Assembly: GCA_963812885.1 (NCBI GenBank)
Contig: CAWEWZ010000011.1
Location: forward strand, 124,001 to 188,000
Source: Bog-756 sp963812885
GTDB taxonomy: Bacteria > Actinomycetota > Acidimicrobiia > Acidimicrobiales > RAAP-2
Direction: 5' to 3'
Length of the DNA: 64,000 bases
Shown here piece after piece: positions 56,095 through 64,000 of the stretch (positions are counted from its first letter, which is position 1; every line of letters starts with the position of its first letter). A program made the position numbers and the translations under genes. Under the pieces are notes generated by a model. That model had not been told where the DNA came from and searched no databases. It saw only the letters and a program-made list of their open reading frames with translations.

Positions 56095-56701
56095 ATGTGC
56101 CCACGCACGCTGATCCTCGCTTCGGGCTCGCCGGCCCGGCTCCGGCTCCTGAGGGACGCCGGCTTCGACCCCGAGGTCGTGGTCAGCGGGGTGGACGAGG
56201 ACGCCGTCCACGCCCGGGACACGACCACACTGGTCACCCTGCTGGCCGAGCGCAAGGCCGACGCGGTGGCCGGCCAGGCCGGCGATGCCGTGGTGGTGGG
56301 GTGCGACTCGCTGCTCGAATTCGAGGGCCGACCCCTGGGGAAACCCGCGTCGACCCAGCAGGCCGGCGAGCTGGCTGCGGTCGATGCGGGGCCGGAGTGC
56401 CACCTTGTTCACCGGTCACTGCGTCATCGACGGGTCGGGCGGTCCCCGGGCCACCGGGGTGGCCGGCACCACGGTGAGGTTCGGGGTGACCACCGACGCC
56501 GAGCTCGACGCCTACCTGTCGACCGGCGAGGCCATGGGTGTGGCCGGCGCGTTCACCCTCGACGGGCGGTCGGCGCCGTTCATCGACGGCGTGGACGGCG
56601 ACCCCGGCAACGTGATCGGGCTGTCCCTGCCGCTGTTCCGTTCGCTCCTGGCCGAACTCGGCATCGCCATCACCGATCTGTGGGCCAGGGCCCGGACGTG
56701 A
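56095..56701 (+). CDS. Maf family nucleotide pyrophosphatase (one +1 frameshift near 56370)
   Basis: Maf proteins hydrolyse non-canonical nucleoside triphosphates to monophosphates. ATG 56095 gives MCPRTLILASGSPARLRLLR, the S-x-SPRR-like phosphate motif, then TLLAERKADAVAGQAGDAVV and VGCDSLLEFEGRPLGKPAST. After QQAGE one base (C) must be skipped, and the frame continues WLRSMRGRSATLFTGHCVID, the usual T-G substrate loop. The second half has STGEAMGVAGAFTLDGRSAP and FIDGVDGDPGNVIGLSLPLF, the family's G.aG.y.idG and P-N-V-I-G-L-P motifs. About 201 residues. Its stop overlaps the dus start (GTGA), so the two are co-translated. Confidence 0.85.
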
Positions 56702-57830
56702 CCGCCCGGCTGCCCGCCCTCAAACTGGGGCCCGTCGAGGTCCACCCGCCGGTGGTGCTGGCCCCGATGGCCGGGGTGACCAACGTTGCCTACCGGCGCC
56801 TGTGCCGGGCGCACGGCGCCGGGCTCACGGTGAGCGAGATGATCTCGGCCCGGGCCCTGGTCGAAGGCAATGCCAAGACCCTGACCATGGCCGCATTCGG
56901 CGAGGATGAGCCCGTGCGCAGCATCCAGCTGTCGCGGGGTCGATCCACAGGTCATGCGGGCCGCGGTCGGCCGGCTGGTCGATGAGATCGGCGTCGACCA
57001 CATCGACCTCAATTTCGGGTGCCCGGCCGGCAAGGTGACCCGCCAGGGCGCCGGCGCCGCGTTGCCCGCCCACCGGGCCCTCTTCCGGGCCATCGTCGCC
57101 TCGGCCATCGACGCCGCCGGGTCGGTTCCGGTGACCGTCAAACTCCGCATCGGGATCGACGACACCCATGTCACGTTCACCGAGGCCGGGCGGATCGCCG
57201 AGGACGAAGGGGCGGCGGCGATCACCCTGCACGCCCGCACCGCCGAGCAGCTCTACTCGGGGCAGGCCGACTGGGAGGCGATCGCCGAGCTCAAGTCGCG
57301 CATCGCCTCCATTCCCGTGCTCGGCAACGGGGACCTCTGGGAGGCGGCCGACGCGGTGGCCATGGTGGCCGCCACCGGGTGCGACGGCGTCGTGGTCGGA
57401 CGCGGGTGCCTCGGCCGGCCGTGGCTCTTCCGCGACCTGGCCGACGCCTTCAGCCGGCCGCCCCTGCCATCGACCGCCGGACCTCGGCGAGATCGTCGAC
57501 ATGATGCGGACCCATGCCGAACTGCTGTGCCGCTCCTTCGGCGAGAACCTGGGCATCCGCCAATTCCGCAAGCACGCGGGCTGGTACCTGACCGGGTTCG
57601 CGGTGGGTCCGGCGGTCCGGCGGGCACTGGGCCAGGCCGGCACCCTCGACGAGGTGACCGGCCTTCTCGGCGGGCTCGATCGAAACCTCCCCTTCCCTCC
57701 CGAGGCGCGACGGATGGCCCGGGGCCACACCAACGGGCCGAAGCCGGTCCGGCTTCCGGCCGGGTGGCTGGACGAGGTGGACGATCCCACTCCCCCGGCC
57801 GGGGGCGACGTCCTGGCCTCGGGAGGCTGA
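56698..57830 (+). CDS. dusB: tRNA-dihydrouridine synthase (two +1 frameshifts, near 56938 and 57475)
   Basis: Dus enzymes reduce uridines in tRNA using FMN and NADPH. GTG 56698 overlaps the maf stop. Segments in order: LGPVEVHPPVVLAPMAGVTN (FMN-binding), RLCRAHGAGLTVSEMISARA; after RSIQLSG a base is skipped and VDPQVMRAAVGRLVDEIGVD, then IDLNFGCPAGKVTRQGAGAA with the catalytic Cys; IPVLGNGDLWEAADAV and GVVVGRGCLGRPWLFRDLAD. A second skip near 57475 leads into DLGEIVDMMRTHAELLCRSF, GIRQFRKHAGWYLTGFAVGP, the C-terminal tRNA-binding domain. About 376 residues, normal for DusB-type proteins. A universally conserved gene with two +1 breaks is poor evidence for decay and good evidence for sequence errors. 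Confidence 0.88.
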
Positions 57831-57945
57831 CCCTGGGTCCGGTCCCCGACCGCGGTGTGGGAGACTGATGGCGGTTGATCACACCCGGTTTCCGGCTCCG
57901 ATCCGGGGATGCGCTCCGGTCGTGACGTGATCAGCCCTCCTCCCC

Positions 57946-59544
57946 ATGATCGTCGGCTCCTCCCTCACCATCGAAATCGGTGACCGCACCCTGCTCCGCG
58001 ACGCCTCCTTCGTGGTCGGCGCCGGTGAGAAGGTCGCCCTGGTCGGCCGGAACGGCACCGGCAAATCCACCTTCATCTCGGTCATCATCGACGAGCCCGG
58101 GCGGAACGTGCGGTCCACCGGGAACTCACGGATCCGGGGGACATTCGGGTACCTTCCCCAGGTACCGGTCCAGCACGGCTTGGGGCTCGAGCCCAACGGC
58201 TTCTCCCACGTGCTGTCCGGGCGGGGCCTCGACGTCCTCGACGATGCCCTCGACAAGGCCCGCACCCAGATGGGAAAGGACCCGACCACCGAGAACATCG
58301 AGCTCTTCTCCGATCTCGAGGAGCAGTTCCGGGAGAACGGCGGCTACGAGGCCGAGTCCACCATGGCCCGCCTGGCCGACGGCCTCGGTCTCCGGCAGGA
58401 GCTCCTGCTCGACGACATCGAGAGCCTCTCGGGCGGCCAGCGCCGCCGGGTCGACCTGATCCGGATCCTGTTCCAGGGGCCGGACACCATGATCCTCGAC
58501 GAGCCCACCAACCACCTCGACCTCCCGGCCAAGCGGTGGCTGATGGAGGAGCTCGAGCGCTTCCCCGGGGCCATCCTGGTCGTCTCCCACGACGTCAAGC
58601 TGCTCGACCGCTCGATCAACAAGGTGCTCCACCTGTCCGACGGCCGGCTGCACGAGTTCAAGGGGACCTACTCGTCCTACATGGTCCAGCTCGAGGCCGA
58701 TCAGAGCCAGCGCGAGCGGTCGGCACTGCTCGAGGGCCGGGAGATCAAGCGGCTGTCCACGCTGGCCGACTCGATGCGGGGCAGCACCAACCGACGGGCC
58801 CGGATCGCCAAGTCCCTCGACAAGCGGGTCGAGCGGCTCGAGTCGTCGAAGACCGAGGTGCACAAGCGCGAGAAGAAGAGCGCCTTCCGCCTGCCGACCC
58901 CGAAACGCTCCGGCGAGGTACCGCTGCGGGCCATCGACCTCTCGGTGCGCTACGGCACGGTGACGGTCCTCGAGAAGGTCAACTTCCACTGCCGCCGTGG
59001 TGACCGGATGGTGGTCATCGGGCGCAACGGGGCCGGGAAGTCCAGCCTCCTGCGGTGCCTGGCCGGCGAGCAGACCCCGACCACGGGCGAGGTCGAACTG
59101 GGTGCCAATGTCACCCTGGGCTACTTCGCCCAGGAGCACGAGCAGGTCGACCTCGGGGTCTCGGTCCTCGAGAACATCGACGACACCATCCTGGTCAACG
59201 AGACCGAGCGCCGGGCCCTGCTCGGCTCGTTCGGGATCGCCGGCAAGGCGGCCCACCAGATGCCCAAGACACTGTCGGGAGGCGAGCGGGCCAAGCTGGG
59301 GCTGGCCATGCTGGCCGCCGGACGGGCCAACGTGCTCCTCCTCGACGAACCCACCAACAACCTCGACCCGTCCTCCATCGAGGCGGTGGGCACCATGCTC
59401 AGCCGGTGGCCGGGCACCATCGTGGTGGTGAGCCACGACCGATCGTTCGTGGAAGCCCTCCAGCCGACCCACGCCCTCAAACTCCCCGACGAGATCTTCA
59501 CCCACTGGGACGACGACTACCTCGACCAGGTGGAGATGAAGTAG
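57946..59544 (+). CDS. ABC-F family ATP-binding protein
   Basis: This is a 532-residue soluble ATPase with two ABC cassettes and no membrane domain, hence ABC-F. ATG 57946 gives MIVGSSLTIEIGDRTLLRDA. Cassette one: Walker A GRNGTGKST, signature LSGGQRRRVDL, Walker B MILDEPTNHLDLPAK. Linker of about 80 charged residues (REIKRLSTLADSMRGSTNRR, KREKKSAFRLPTP). Cassette two: GRNGAGKSS, LSGGERAKLGLAML, LLLDEPTNNLDPSS. ABC-F proteins act on ribosomes: some restore stalled translation, some protect from antibiotics. The absence of an extended C-terminal domain fits housekeeping members, but antibiotic protection is not excluded. The frame is intact. Confidence 0.93.
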   Translation: MIVGSSLTIEIGDRTLLRDASFVVGAGEKVALVGRNGTGKSTFISVIIDEPGRNVRSTGNSRIRGTFGYLPQVPVQHGLGLEPNGFSHVLSGRGLDVLDDALDKARTQMGKDPTTENIELFSDLEEQFRENGGYEAESTMARLADGLGLRQELLLDDIESLSGGQRRRVDLIRILFQGPDTMILDEPTNHLDLPAKRWLMEELERFPGAILVVSHDVKLLDRSINKVLHLSDGRLHEFKGTYSSYMVQLEADQSQRERSALLEGREIKRLSTLADSMRGSTNRRARIAKSLDKRVERLESSKTEVHKREKKSAFRLPTPKRSGEVPLRAIDLSVRYGTVTVLEKVNFHCRRGDRMVVIGRNGAGKSSLLRCLAGEQTPTTGEVELGANVTLGYFAQEHEQVDLGVSVLENIDDTILVNETERRALLGSFGIAGKAAHQMPKTLSGGERAKLGLAMLAAGRANVLLLDEPTNNLDPSSIEAVGTMLSRWPGTIVVVSHDRSFVEALQPTHALKLPDEIFTHWDDDYLDQVEMK

Positions 59545-60249
59545 AGGGTCCGCCTACTCTGACCTGCAATAACTGGGGTTTCACCAGGGGATATGCGACG
59601 CCGAGACTTCTCACAGCCACCTGGGGTCTTGCGCTGTTTTCCAACTTCGTGCGGACAAATGTGGACAGCGCACCTTCCCTTTGGGCCCGCCCACCGGCCC
59701 CCGACTCCGACCTGGCATTGAGGCCGGTCGTCGGGACTCGGGACGCTGCCGTCTGAGGGCCGCCTGCCCAGGTCAGCCGTGACCCGGTCGTGTCGACCCG
59801 CGGCGCGGTGGAGGCGCGGCACCACAACTCACGCGAAGGACCCACGGTCCACGCGACCGCCACAAGTGCTGCATACGGTCCCTCTGCCGGGTCGGTCGAG
59901 CCGGGTTCCGCCACATGGCTCCCGGATGAATTCTTCGACACCCACGTTGTCCAACTGGACGATCGCCTCCCGTCGGGGGTCTCGCCAAACCAGCGGAACT
60001 GCTGACCGGGTCTCGGGTTTTTGGTATCCCCGACCACCGGGTCGGCGCCGCTTATCGCCTGCCTGAACCAGGCACTCATGTCGCGCTCCGAGCATGCTCG
60101 AACTCATCCCGGTTTTATCGCCCGGAACCATCTGGTTCTGATCTCCCACCGACCCGGCTTGACGCCCCGATGGCGCCGGGTCGGCGGGACAGTCTGTTCC
60201 AGCGGAAGGTCTCAGCAAAGAACTGTGTAACCCTTGACCGTGCGTCGAC
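59545..60249. other. 705-base region with no supported gene
   Basis: The frames here are short or have unconvincing chance compositions. An 8-base perfect inverted repeat TGCGCTGT/ACAGCGCA (59630-59637 and 59665-59672) may be a transcription terminator or an RNA element after the ABC-F gene. The 3' end carries TGTAACCC and CGTC before the sigma-factor gene. It may contain degraded genes, but I cannot name any. Confidence 0.5.
59630..59672. repeat. Inverted repeat TGCGCTGT ... ACAGCGCA downstream of the ABC-F gene
   Basis: Eight-base perfect arms with a 27-base loop begin 86 bases after the ABC-F stop. Function is unknown; a weak terminator is the simplest idea. Confidence 0.35.
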
Positions 60250-60864
60250 ATGAGCATGGTAATGGCACGAGACCGTAGGCCGAAGGCTGTCGAGACTGAG
60301 GCAGAAGAGTTCTCGGTCCTGTTTAGACGGCACTACGGGCAGATCGTCACCTTCGCACGACGAAGGGTCGGACCAGACGCATGTCAGGAGATAGCCGCCG
60401 AGACATTTCTCATAGCGTGGAGGAAGTTCGGTGTGGTGCCCGAGCCTGCGCTTCCGTGGCTCTATCAGGTGGCCACGTTCACGATAGCCAACCATCGACG
60501 GCGTGAAGCCAAGGCGGTTCCCATTGGAGCGGGCACACTCGACTTACTTGTGAGTTCGTCGACGACCGAGGACGAGTCCGGCACCGGTGATCTCATCAAA
60601 GAGGCATTTCTGTCGCTCAGCCCGAAGGACCAGGAGATCCTGCGCCTGGCGGCATGGGATGGTCTGAGTTCGGCAGATGGTGCACTGGTACTTGGTTGTT
60701 CCGTAACCGCCTACAAGGTGCGGCTTCATAGGGCGCGGACCCGTCTTTCCAAGAACTTCACGTCGCATCCGGCTCATTCCAAGGTGACTGGATCATCAAG
60801 CGAAGGCGCCGCCTCATCACCTGGAAAGCCCGGTCTGTTCCGGGCAGGGGAGGAGTCAGCATGA
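60250..60864 (+). CDS. RNA polymerase sigma factor, ECF (sigma-70) family
   Basis: This is a 204-residue extracytoplasmic-function sigma factor. ATG 60250 gives MSMVMARDRRPKAVETEAEE; no ribosome site precedes it, so the mRNA may be leaderless, or ATG 60256 is used. Region 2: FSVLFRRHYGQIVTFARRRV and EIAAETFLIAWRKFGVVPEP; ALPWLYQVATFTIANHRRRE follows. Region 4: LSLSPKDQEILRLAAWDGLS and LGCSVTAYKVRLHRARTRLS, a helix-turn-helix that reads the -35 element. It overlaps the next gene by ATGA; that gene encodes a one-pass membrane protein, the likely anti-sigma partner. TGTAACCC and CGTC upstream may be its own promoter, which would mean autoregulation. Confidence 0.9.
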   Translation: MSMVMARDRRPKAVETEAEEFSVLFRRHYGQIVTFARRRVGPDACQEIAAETFLIAWRKFGVVPEPALPWLYQVATFTIANHRRREAKAVPIGAGTLDLLVSSSTTEDESGTGDLIKEAFLSLSPKDQEILRLAAWDGLSSADGALVLGCSVTAYKVRLHRARTRLSKNFTSHPAHSKVTGSSSEGAASSPGKPGLFRAGEESA

Positions 60865-62360
60865 CCAAGCAAAACAAGTCCGCATTTGTCGAGCTTCGGG
60901 CCATCGACCCCGAGCTCACCCGGCCAGTACCCCAACCTGGCGAGCACCGTGAGAACTCGGAGGAGATCGTCCTGACCACGATCCTTGCCGCGGGCCGGAC
61001 CCATGAGGACACACCGGGACCGGCGCTCAGGACAGAGGAAGGCTCTTCCGACTTCAAGTTGAAGAGGTCATCCGCCAGGTGGGCGGTGCCCGCAGTCCTT
61101 GGCACCGTTGCCGTCCTTGTCCTCGCTGCGCTTGCAATCTCGGCACCCTCCACCCCTGCCAAAAAGCACGTTGCCGCTCCTCCGAAGAAGCCCGCGACCA
61201 CTTGGCGGTTGACGGCGACCCTCACGGGTCCCCAGTTCCAAATCGCCACCGGCACCCCGGATCTCATTGCCGGGGCGACCTGCACCACGAACGGTCTGTG
61301 CTTCCTCTCGACCGGTTACGGGTTGGACTACAACGGCGGTGGCGCGCTCTATGTCTCGAAGGACGGCGGCCACACGTGGTCGCCAGTCACGCTTCCGGCA
61401 AACACCGCCATCACGACCAAGGTGTCGTGCGCCAGCAGCACCTGGTGTGCGGTCGGCGCAGGACGGTTGGATACCACCTTGGGCGATCCGCTCGCGAAAA
61501 AGCCGATGCGTGCGCCTGAGCTTCTGGTGACATCAGACGGTGGGACAATCTGGACGCCACAGCCGATACCGCTCCACCTGGAAGTCGAGCGGATTCCTGC
61601 GGGAGGAGGCTTCCCAGCCGAGACCACGTATTGGCCGGGTTCGGTGGATGCCGTCATTTGCAATGTGACCAAGTCTTGTCAGGTACTGGGTCAAGCGCAG
61701 ATCGACAGCCCAAGCGGAAACGGCATCGCCGACCGGTTGTACTACCTTCAAACGACTGATGCTGGAATGCACTGGTCCTCAGCTCAGCTGCCGGAGCAAC
61801 AGTCTGAGGCAAATGACCAGATCACCCTCCAGGCTGGTACGTCGGTCTCGATGGACTGCCCCACGGTGACTGCATGTGTTGCCGTGGCTTCGCTGGTTGC
61901 ATTCCCTCAACCCGCGTTCGACTCGTGGAGTACCAGCGATGCCGGCAAGACTTGGCAAGAGAGCTCTATACCGGGGGCCGGATACCTGACTGCTCCGGTT
62001 TCATGTCCAGTGGCTGGGAACTGCTGGCTGATGACCGGGAGTAGCGGCACTGTTCTCCACACCGTTGACAGCGGAACCACATGGTCCGCAGTTGTAGTGC
62101 CACCTGGGGACGCGGAGGCCATCAGTTGCTCTTCAGCGATGGACTGCTGGATATCGGGAAAAGGCATTGCCGCAACTACCGATGCCGGTGGAGTATGGAC
62201 CGCCGAGCAAGTACCTACACTTGTCGGAACCGTGCCGCAGATCTCGTGCAGTAAGAACGGGGAGTGTGTAGCCACGGCCATCCCGGCCAACCAGGGACTT
62301 TCCATCGAAAACGAAGGCTCGCTGATCCTGACGAACGCTCCATTCGGGTTATCCAGCTAG
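60861..62360 (+). CDS. Membrane protein with extracellular Asp-box/YCF48-like propeller; putative anti-sigma partner
   Basis: This 499-residue protein overlaps the sigma-factor gene by ATGA. Cytoplasmic residues 1-73 (FVELRAIDPELTRPVPQPGE, HRENSEEIVLTTILA) resemble the short cytoplasmic region of actinobacterial anti-sigma partners. A single transmembrane helix spans about 74-95 (WAVPAVLGTVAVLVLAALAI). Outside, about 400 residues form Asp-box-type repeats: GGALYVSKDGGHTWSPVTLP, LLVTSDGGTIWTPQPIP, STSDAGKTWQESSIPGAGYL and ATTDAGGVWTAEQVP, alternating with paired Cys (CTTNGLC, CASSTWC, CPTVTAC, CSKNGEC). This fits a disulfide-stabilised beta-propeller sensor. I infer that it binds and releases the ECF sigma factor in response to an external signal. 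Confidence 0.8.
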   Translation: MTKQNKSAFVELRAIDPELTRPVPQPGEHRENSEEIVLTTILAAGRTHEDTPGPALRTEEGSSDFKLKRSSARWAVPAVLGTVAVLVLAALAISAPSTPAKKHVAAPPKKPATTWRLTATLTGPQFQIATGTPDLIAGATCTTNGLCFLSTGYGLDYNGGGALYVSKDGGHTWSPVTLPANTAITTKVSCASSTWCAVGAGRLDTTLGDPLAKKPMRAPELLVTSDGGTIWTPQPIPLHLEVERIPAGGGFPAETTYWPGSVDAVICNVTKSCQVLGQAQIDSPSGNGIADRLYYLQTTDAGMHWSSAQLPEQQSEANDQITLQAGTSVSMDCPTVTACVAVASLVAFPQPAFDSWSTSDAGKTWQESSIPGAGYLTAPVSCPVAGNCWLMTGSSGTVLHTVDSGTTWSAVVVPPGDAEAISCSSAMDCWISGKGIAATTDAGGVWTAEQVPTLVGTVPQISCSKNGECVATAIPANQGLSIENEGSLILTNAPFGLSS

Positions 62361-62462
62361 GTAGTGCGAGGAGCTACGAGTTGGCTGACGGCACGTTGAG
62401 TTCCCAACGAGGCTCCATCGTGCTCGCGATTGTCGCGGCGCCCGCAACCAGGCACATCCGGG

Positions 62463-63386
62463 TCAACTCTGCTGGCCGGATGGGGGCCAGTGCGGTTCGG
62501 ATGGAGGTGTTCGCCACCCACAGGTCGAGGCATGGTCGATCAAGGCCTGGCTCGCCCGGGCTACCACCGGCCGAGCGTCATCGGCTCGGTGGAGGAGCAT
62601 CCAGGCCCAGAGAGGAACCGGGGATATCACTGCCCGGCGGATCAATGTCGGGGGAATCGGCGCAGGATGACGCTTCGGCGATTCGAGCACTGGCCGTCCC
62701 AAGCGGGCAACGTGCTCAAAGAATGCAGGCCCAGCAACGCCCCCGTCCGTGATATTGCCGACTGACGACTGGTTCGCCCTAGCGAACTCAGACGCGTAGC
62801 GGTTCCACGAGGACCAGGACGCTTCGTCAACATCAATGAGAACTGTGACCTTGGCTGCTGGCACGCTCTCGTGACGAGTAGCCCGATGCCTGCGTGGCAT
62901 CACTGCATCGAGTCGTTCGTACCACAAGAGATGGGCGGCCAGGTGGTGTCGTTTGATCTCTGCGTCTTCGATCCACGCGATCGCCAAGTCGAGGCTGCCT
63001 TCGGAAACCCGAACCGCTTGTGTATGTGAAGGAAGGACCCATTCATCGACGCGGATACGAGGGTCTGGTATTGCGGCAGCCTCTGGGGGCAACCAACTGA
63101 CGTAGCCAAGCCTCAGAGGTAACTCTCCGCCTCCCTTCCGGGCTCGATCGAAGGCCCGTGCGGCTGCACCCAAAACCTCTCGAGCATCAGCCAGGAACTG
63201 GATGCCGGCGGGGGTCAGTTCGACATGGCGTCGGTCGCGGACCAGGAGCTGGGTTCCAAGCTCGCGTTCGAGATTGCTGATCTGCTGCGACAGCGAGGGT
63301 CCGGCGATGTGAAGCCGCTCAGCAGCCCGACCGAAATGCAGTTCCTCGGCTACTGCAACGAAGTAGGTCAGCTGTCGGAGCTCCAC
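62463..63386 (-). CDS. LysR family transcriptional regulator
   Basis: This is a 307-residue LysR-type regulator. GTG 63384-63386 gives MELRQLTYFVAVAEELHFGR, then AAERLHIAGPSLSQQISNLE, the canonical winged helix-turn-helix. The rest is an effector domain with GELPLRLGYVSWLPPEAAAI and SEGSLDLAIAWIEDAEIKRH. It is divergent from the VOC gene at 63521, the usual LysR target arrangement, with a T-N11-A palindrome between them (63417-63429). The effector-binding domain matches no specific ligand group that I recognise. LysR proteins typically activate the divergent gene and repress themselves. Confidence 0.92.
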   Translation of the reverse strand: MELRQLTYFVAVAEELHFGRAAERLHIAGPSLSQQISNLERELGTQLLVRDRRHVELTPAGIQFLADAREVLGAAARAFDRARKGGGELPLRLGYVSWLPPEAAAIPDPRIRVDEWVLPSHTQAVRVSEGSLDLAIAWIEDAEIKRHHLAAHLLWYERLDAVMPRRHRATRHESVPAAKVTVLIDVDEASWSSWNRYASEFARANQSSVGNITDGGVAGPAFFEHVARLGRPVLESPKRHPAPIPPTLIRRAVISPVPLWAWMLLHRADDARPVVARASQALIDHASTCGWRTPPSEPHWPPSGQQS

Positions 63387-63416
63387 AAGGCCGATGGTAC
63401 TGCCGTCACGGTGTGA

Positions 63417-63429
63417 TAGGCGGGGCCTA
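63417..63429. promoter_or_regulatory. LysR-type T-N11-A site TAGGCGGGGCCTA
   Basis: TAGG and CCTA are inverted around CGGGG, giving the T-N11-A pattern recognised by LysR proteins. It lies 31 bases upstream of the LysR start and about 90 bases before the divergent VOC gene. Confidence 0.5.
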
Positions 63430-63520
63430 ATACATGTAGGTCAAAAGTCGTGGACCCACGACGAGAACAGGGGTTTACTCAGAACAAGGATCGATAACCA
63501 ATCGAAAGGAAGCGAGAGCT

Positions 63521-63973
63521 ATGAGCCCAACACAGGTAGCTAGCGTCACGATAAGACTCGAAAACCACATTGTCCCGGTGACTGAGGTCGATCGGGCCAA
63601 GCGGTTCTACCAGCAACTGGGTTGGCGGCTCGACGATGACGTTGCGCCGATGGATGGACTTCGCTTTGTCCAGTTCACACCCCCAGGCTCGCCAGCGTCG
63701 ATCACCTTCGGCCTGGGGCTCCCAACGGGCTCACCTGGGGGGATCCAGGCCACCCTCGTCGTCTCCGACATCGAAGCTGCCCATGACGAACTACTCAAAC
63801 TCGGCATCGACGTGAGCGACACGTGGCACGGCCCGCCGTTCCCGGTCGAGGCACGCCAGCCCGGTCCCGACCCCGCTCGCGCCAGCTACGGATCCTTCTG
63901 TGCATTCAACGATCCGGACGACAATCTGTGGCTCGTTCAGGAGGTCACAACGAGGCTCCCGGGCCGGGAGTGA
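63521..63973 (+). CDS. VOC family protein (glyoxalase)
   Basis: This is a 150-residue glyoxalase-fold protein. ATG 63521 after GAAAGGAAGCGAGAGCT gives MSPTQVASVTIRLENHIVPV. VDRAKRFYQQLGWRLDDDVA, TFGLGLPTGSPGGIQATLVV and SDIEAAHDELLKLGIDVSDT show the two beta-alpha-beta-beta-beta modules; GSFCAFNDPDDNLWLVQEVT is the family end. Metal-site residues are unclear: the N-terminal His is in LENHIVPV and the C-terminal acidic one is Gln-Glu in VQEVT. Actinobacterial proteins of this type often accompany LysR or other regulators and resemble bleomycin-resistance-like or catechol-type proteins. It is probably controlled by the divergent LysR gene. Confidence 0.88.
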   Translation: MSPTQVASVTIRLENHIVPVTEVDRAKRFYQQLGWRLDDDVAPMDGLRFVQFTPPGSPASITFGLGLPTGSPGGIQATLVVSDIEAAHDELLKLGIDVSDTWHGPPFPVEARQPGPDPARASYGSFCAFNDPDDNLWLVQEVTTRLPGRE

Positions 63974-64000
63974 TCGGCTACGTCACGAATTCGCAGTTGG

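Noticed and set aside
59498..60079. 193-residue minus-strand frame in the 59.5-60.2 kb gap
   Set aside because: No ribosome site, domain or realistic composition; likely a chance open frame in GC-rich DNA.

Overview
The window is high-GC DNA (the TTGACA-type promoters and a few spacers are the only AT-richer spots). It carries several hallmarks of Actinomycetota: biotin synthase coupled to a BsaP-like gene, a DUF3039 protein, SsuD/LLM-type flavin oxidoreductases, MetX plus MetY sulfhydrylation, and many acyl-CoA catabolic genes. Secreted proteins with YWLV..DGG..SFGDA repeats suggest class Acidimicrobiia, but that is an inference from protein style. No rRNA, tRNA, CRISPR array, transposase or phage gene was seen.

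Layout. 1-13.6 kb is an acyl-CoA catabolic block: short-chain dehydrogenases, a thiolase, an aldehyde dehydrogenase, a paired acyl-CoA dehydrogenase, a CaiB-type CoA transferase, fused isobutyryl-CoA mutase (icmF) and a MarR regulator. The gap before icmF contains two kinds of palindromic operator. 14.0-16.2 kb encodes two secreted proteins, one with a perfect 126-bp tandem repeat. 16.4-21.6 kb has a crotonase, an HSL-type esterase, a GAF-GGDEF-EAL protein and another SDR. 21.6-25.1 kb is a large secreted Ig-like repeat protein on the minus strand. 25.4-28.4 kb has small metabolic genes and a cyclic-nucleotide-domain remnant.

28.4-38.3 kb looks like a biosynthetic locus: a stand-alone adenylation enzyme, a D-aminoacylase-type amidohydrolase, an aldo/keto reductase, an FAD/NAD(P)-binding protein, a PLP gamma-replacement enzyme, a MetA-like homoserine acyltransferase and an ATP-grasp ligase. 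A second, conventional methionine pathway (metY-metX) lies at 46.6-49.1 kb, behind a cysteine-rich leader peptide and a hairpin, next to ahcY. 39.7-42.6 kb is a tightly coupled operon of tandem YbjQ-domain proteins. 42.6-57.8 kb is mixed: VOC proteins, a membrane PQQ-like propeller, ketopantoate reductase, an acyl-CoA dehydrogenase, bioB-bsaP, an LLM enzyme, maf and dus. 57.9-64 kb has an ABC-F ATPase, an ECF sigma factor coupled to a membrane propeller protein, and a divergent LysR/VOC pair.

A technical feature dominates interpretation. About sixteen otherwise well-conserved genes are interrupted by single-base frameshifts. Roughly 24 of these are in the +1 sense and 3 in the -1 sense, with no shared slippery motif. 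I read them as probable insertion-type sequence errors, so the affected genes are annotated as one CDS each with the break positions stated.
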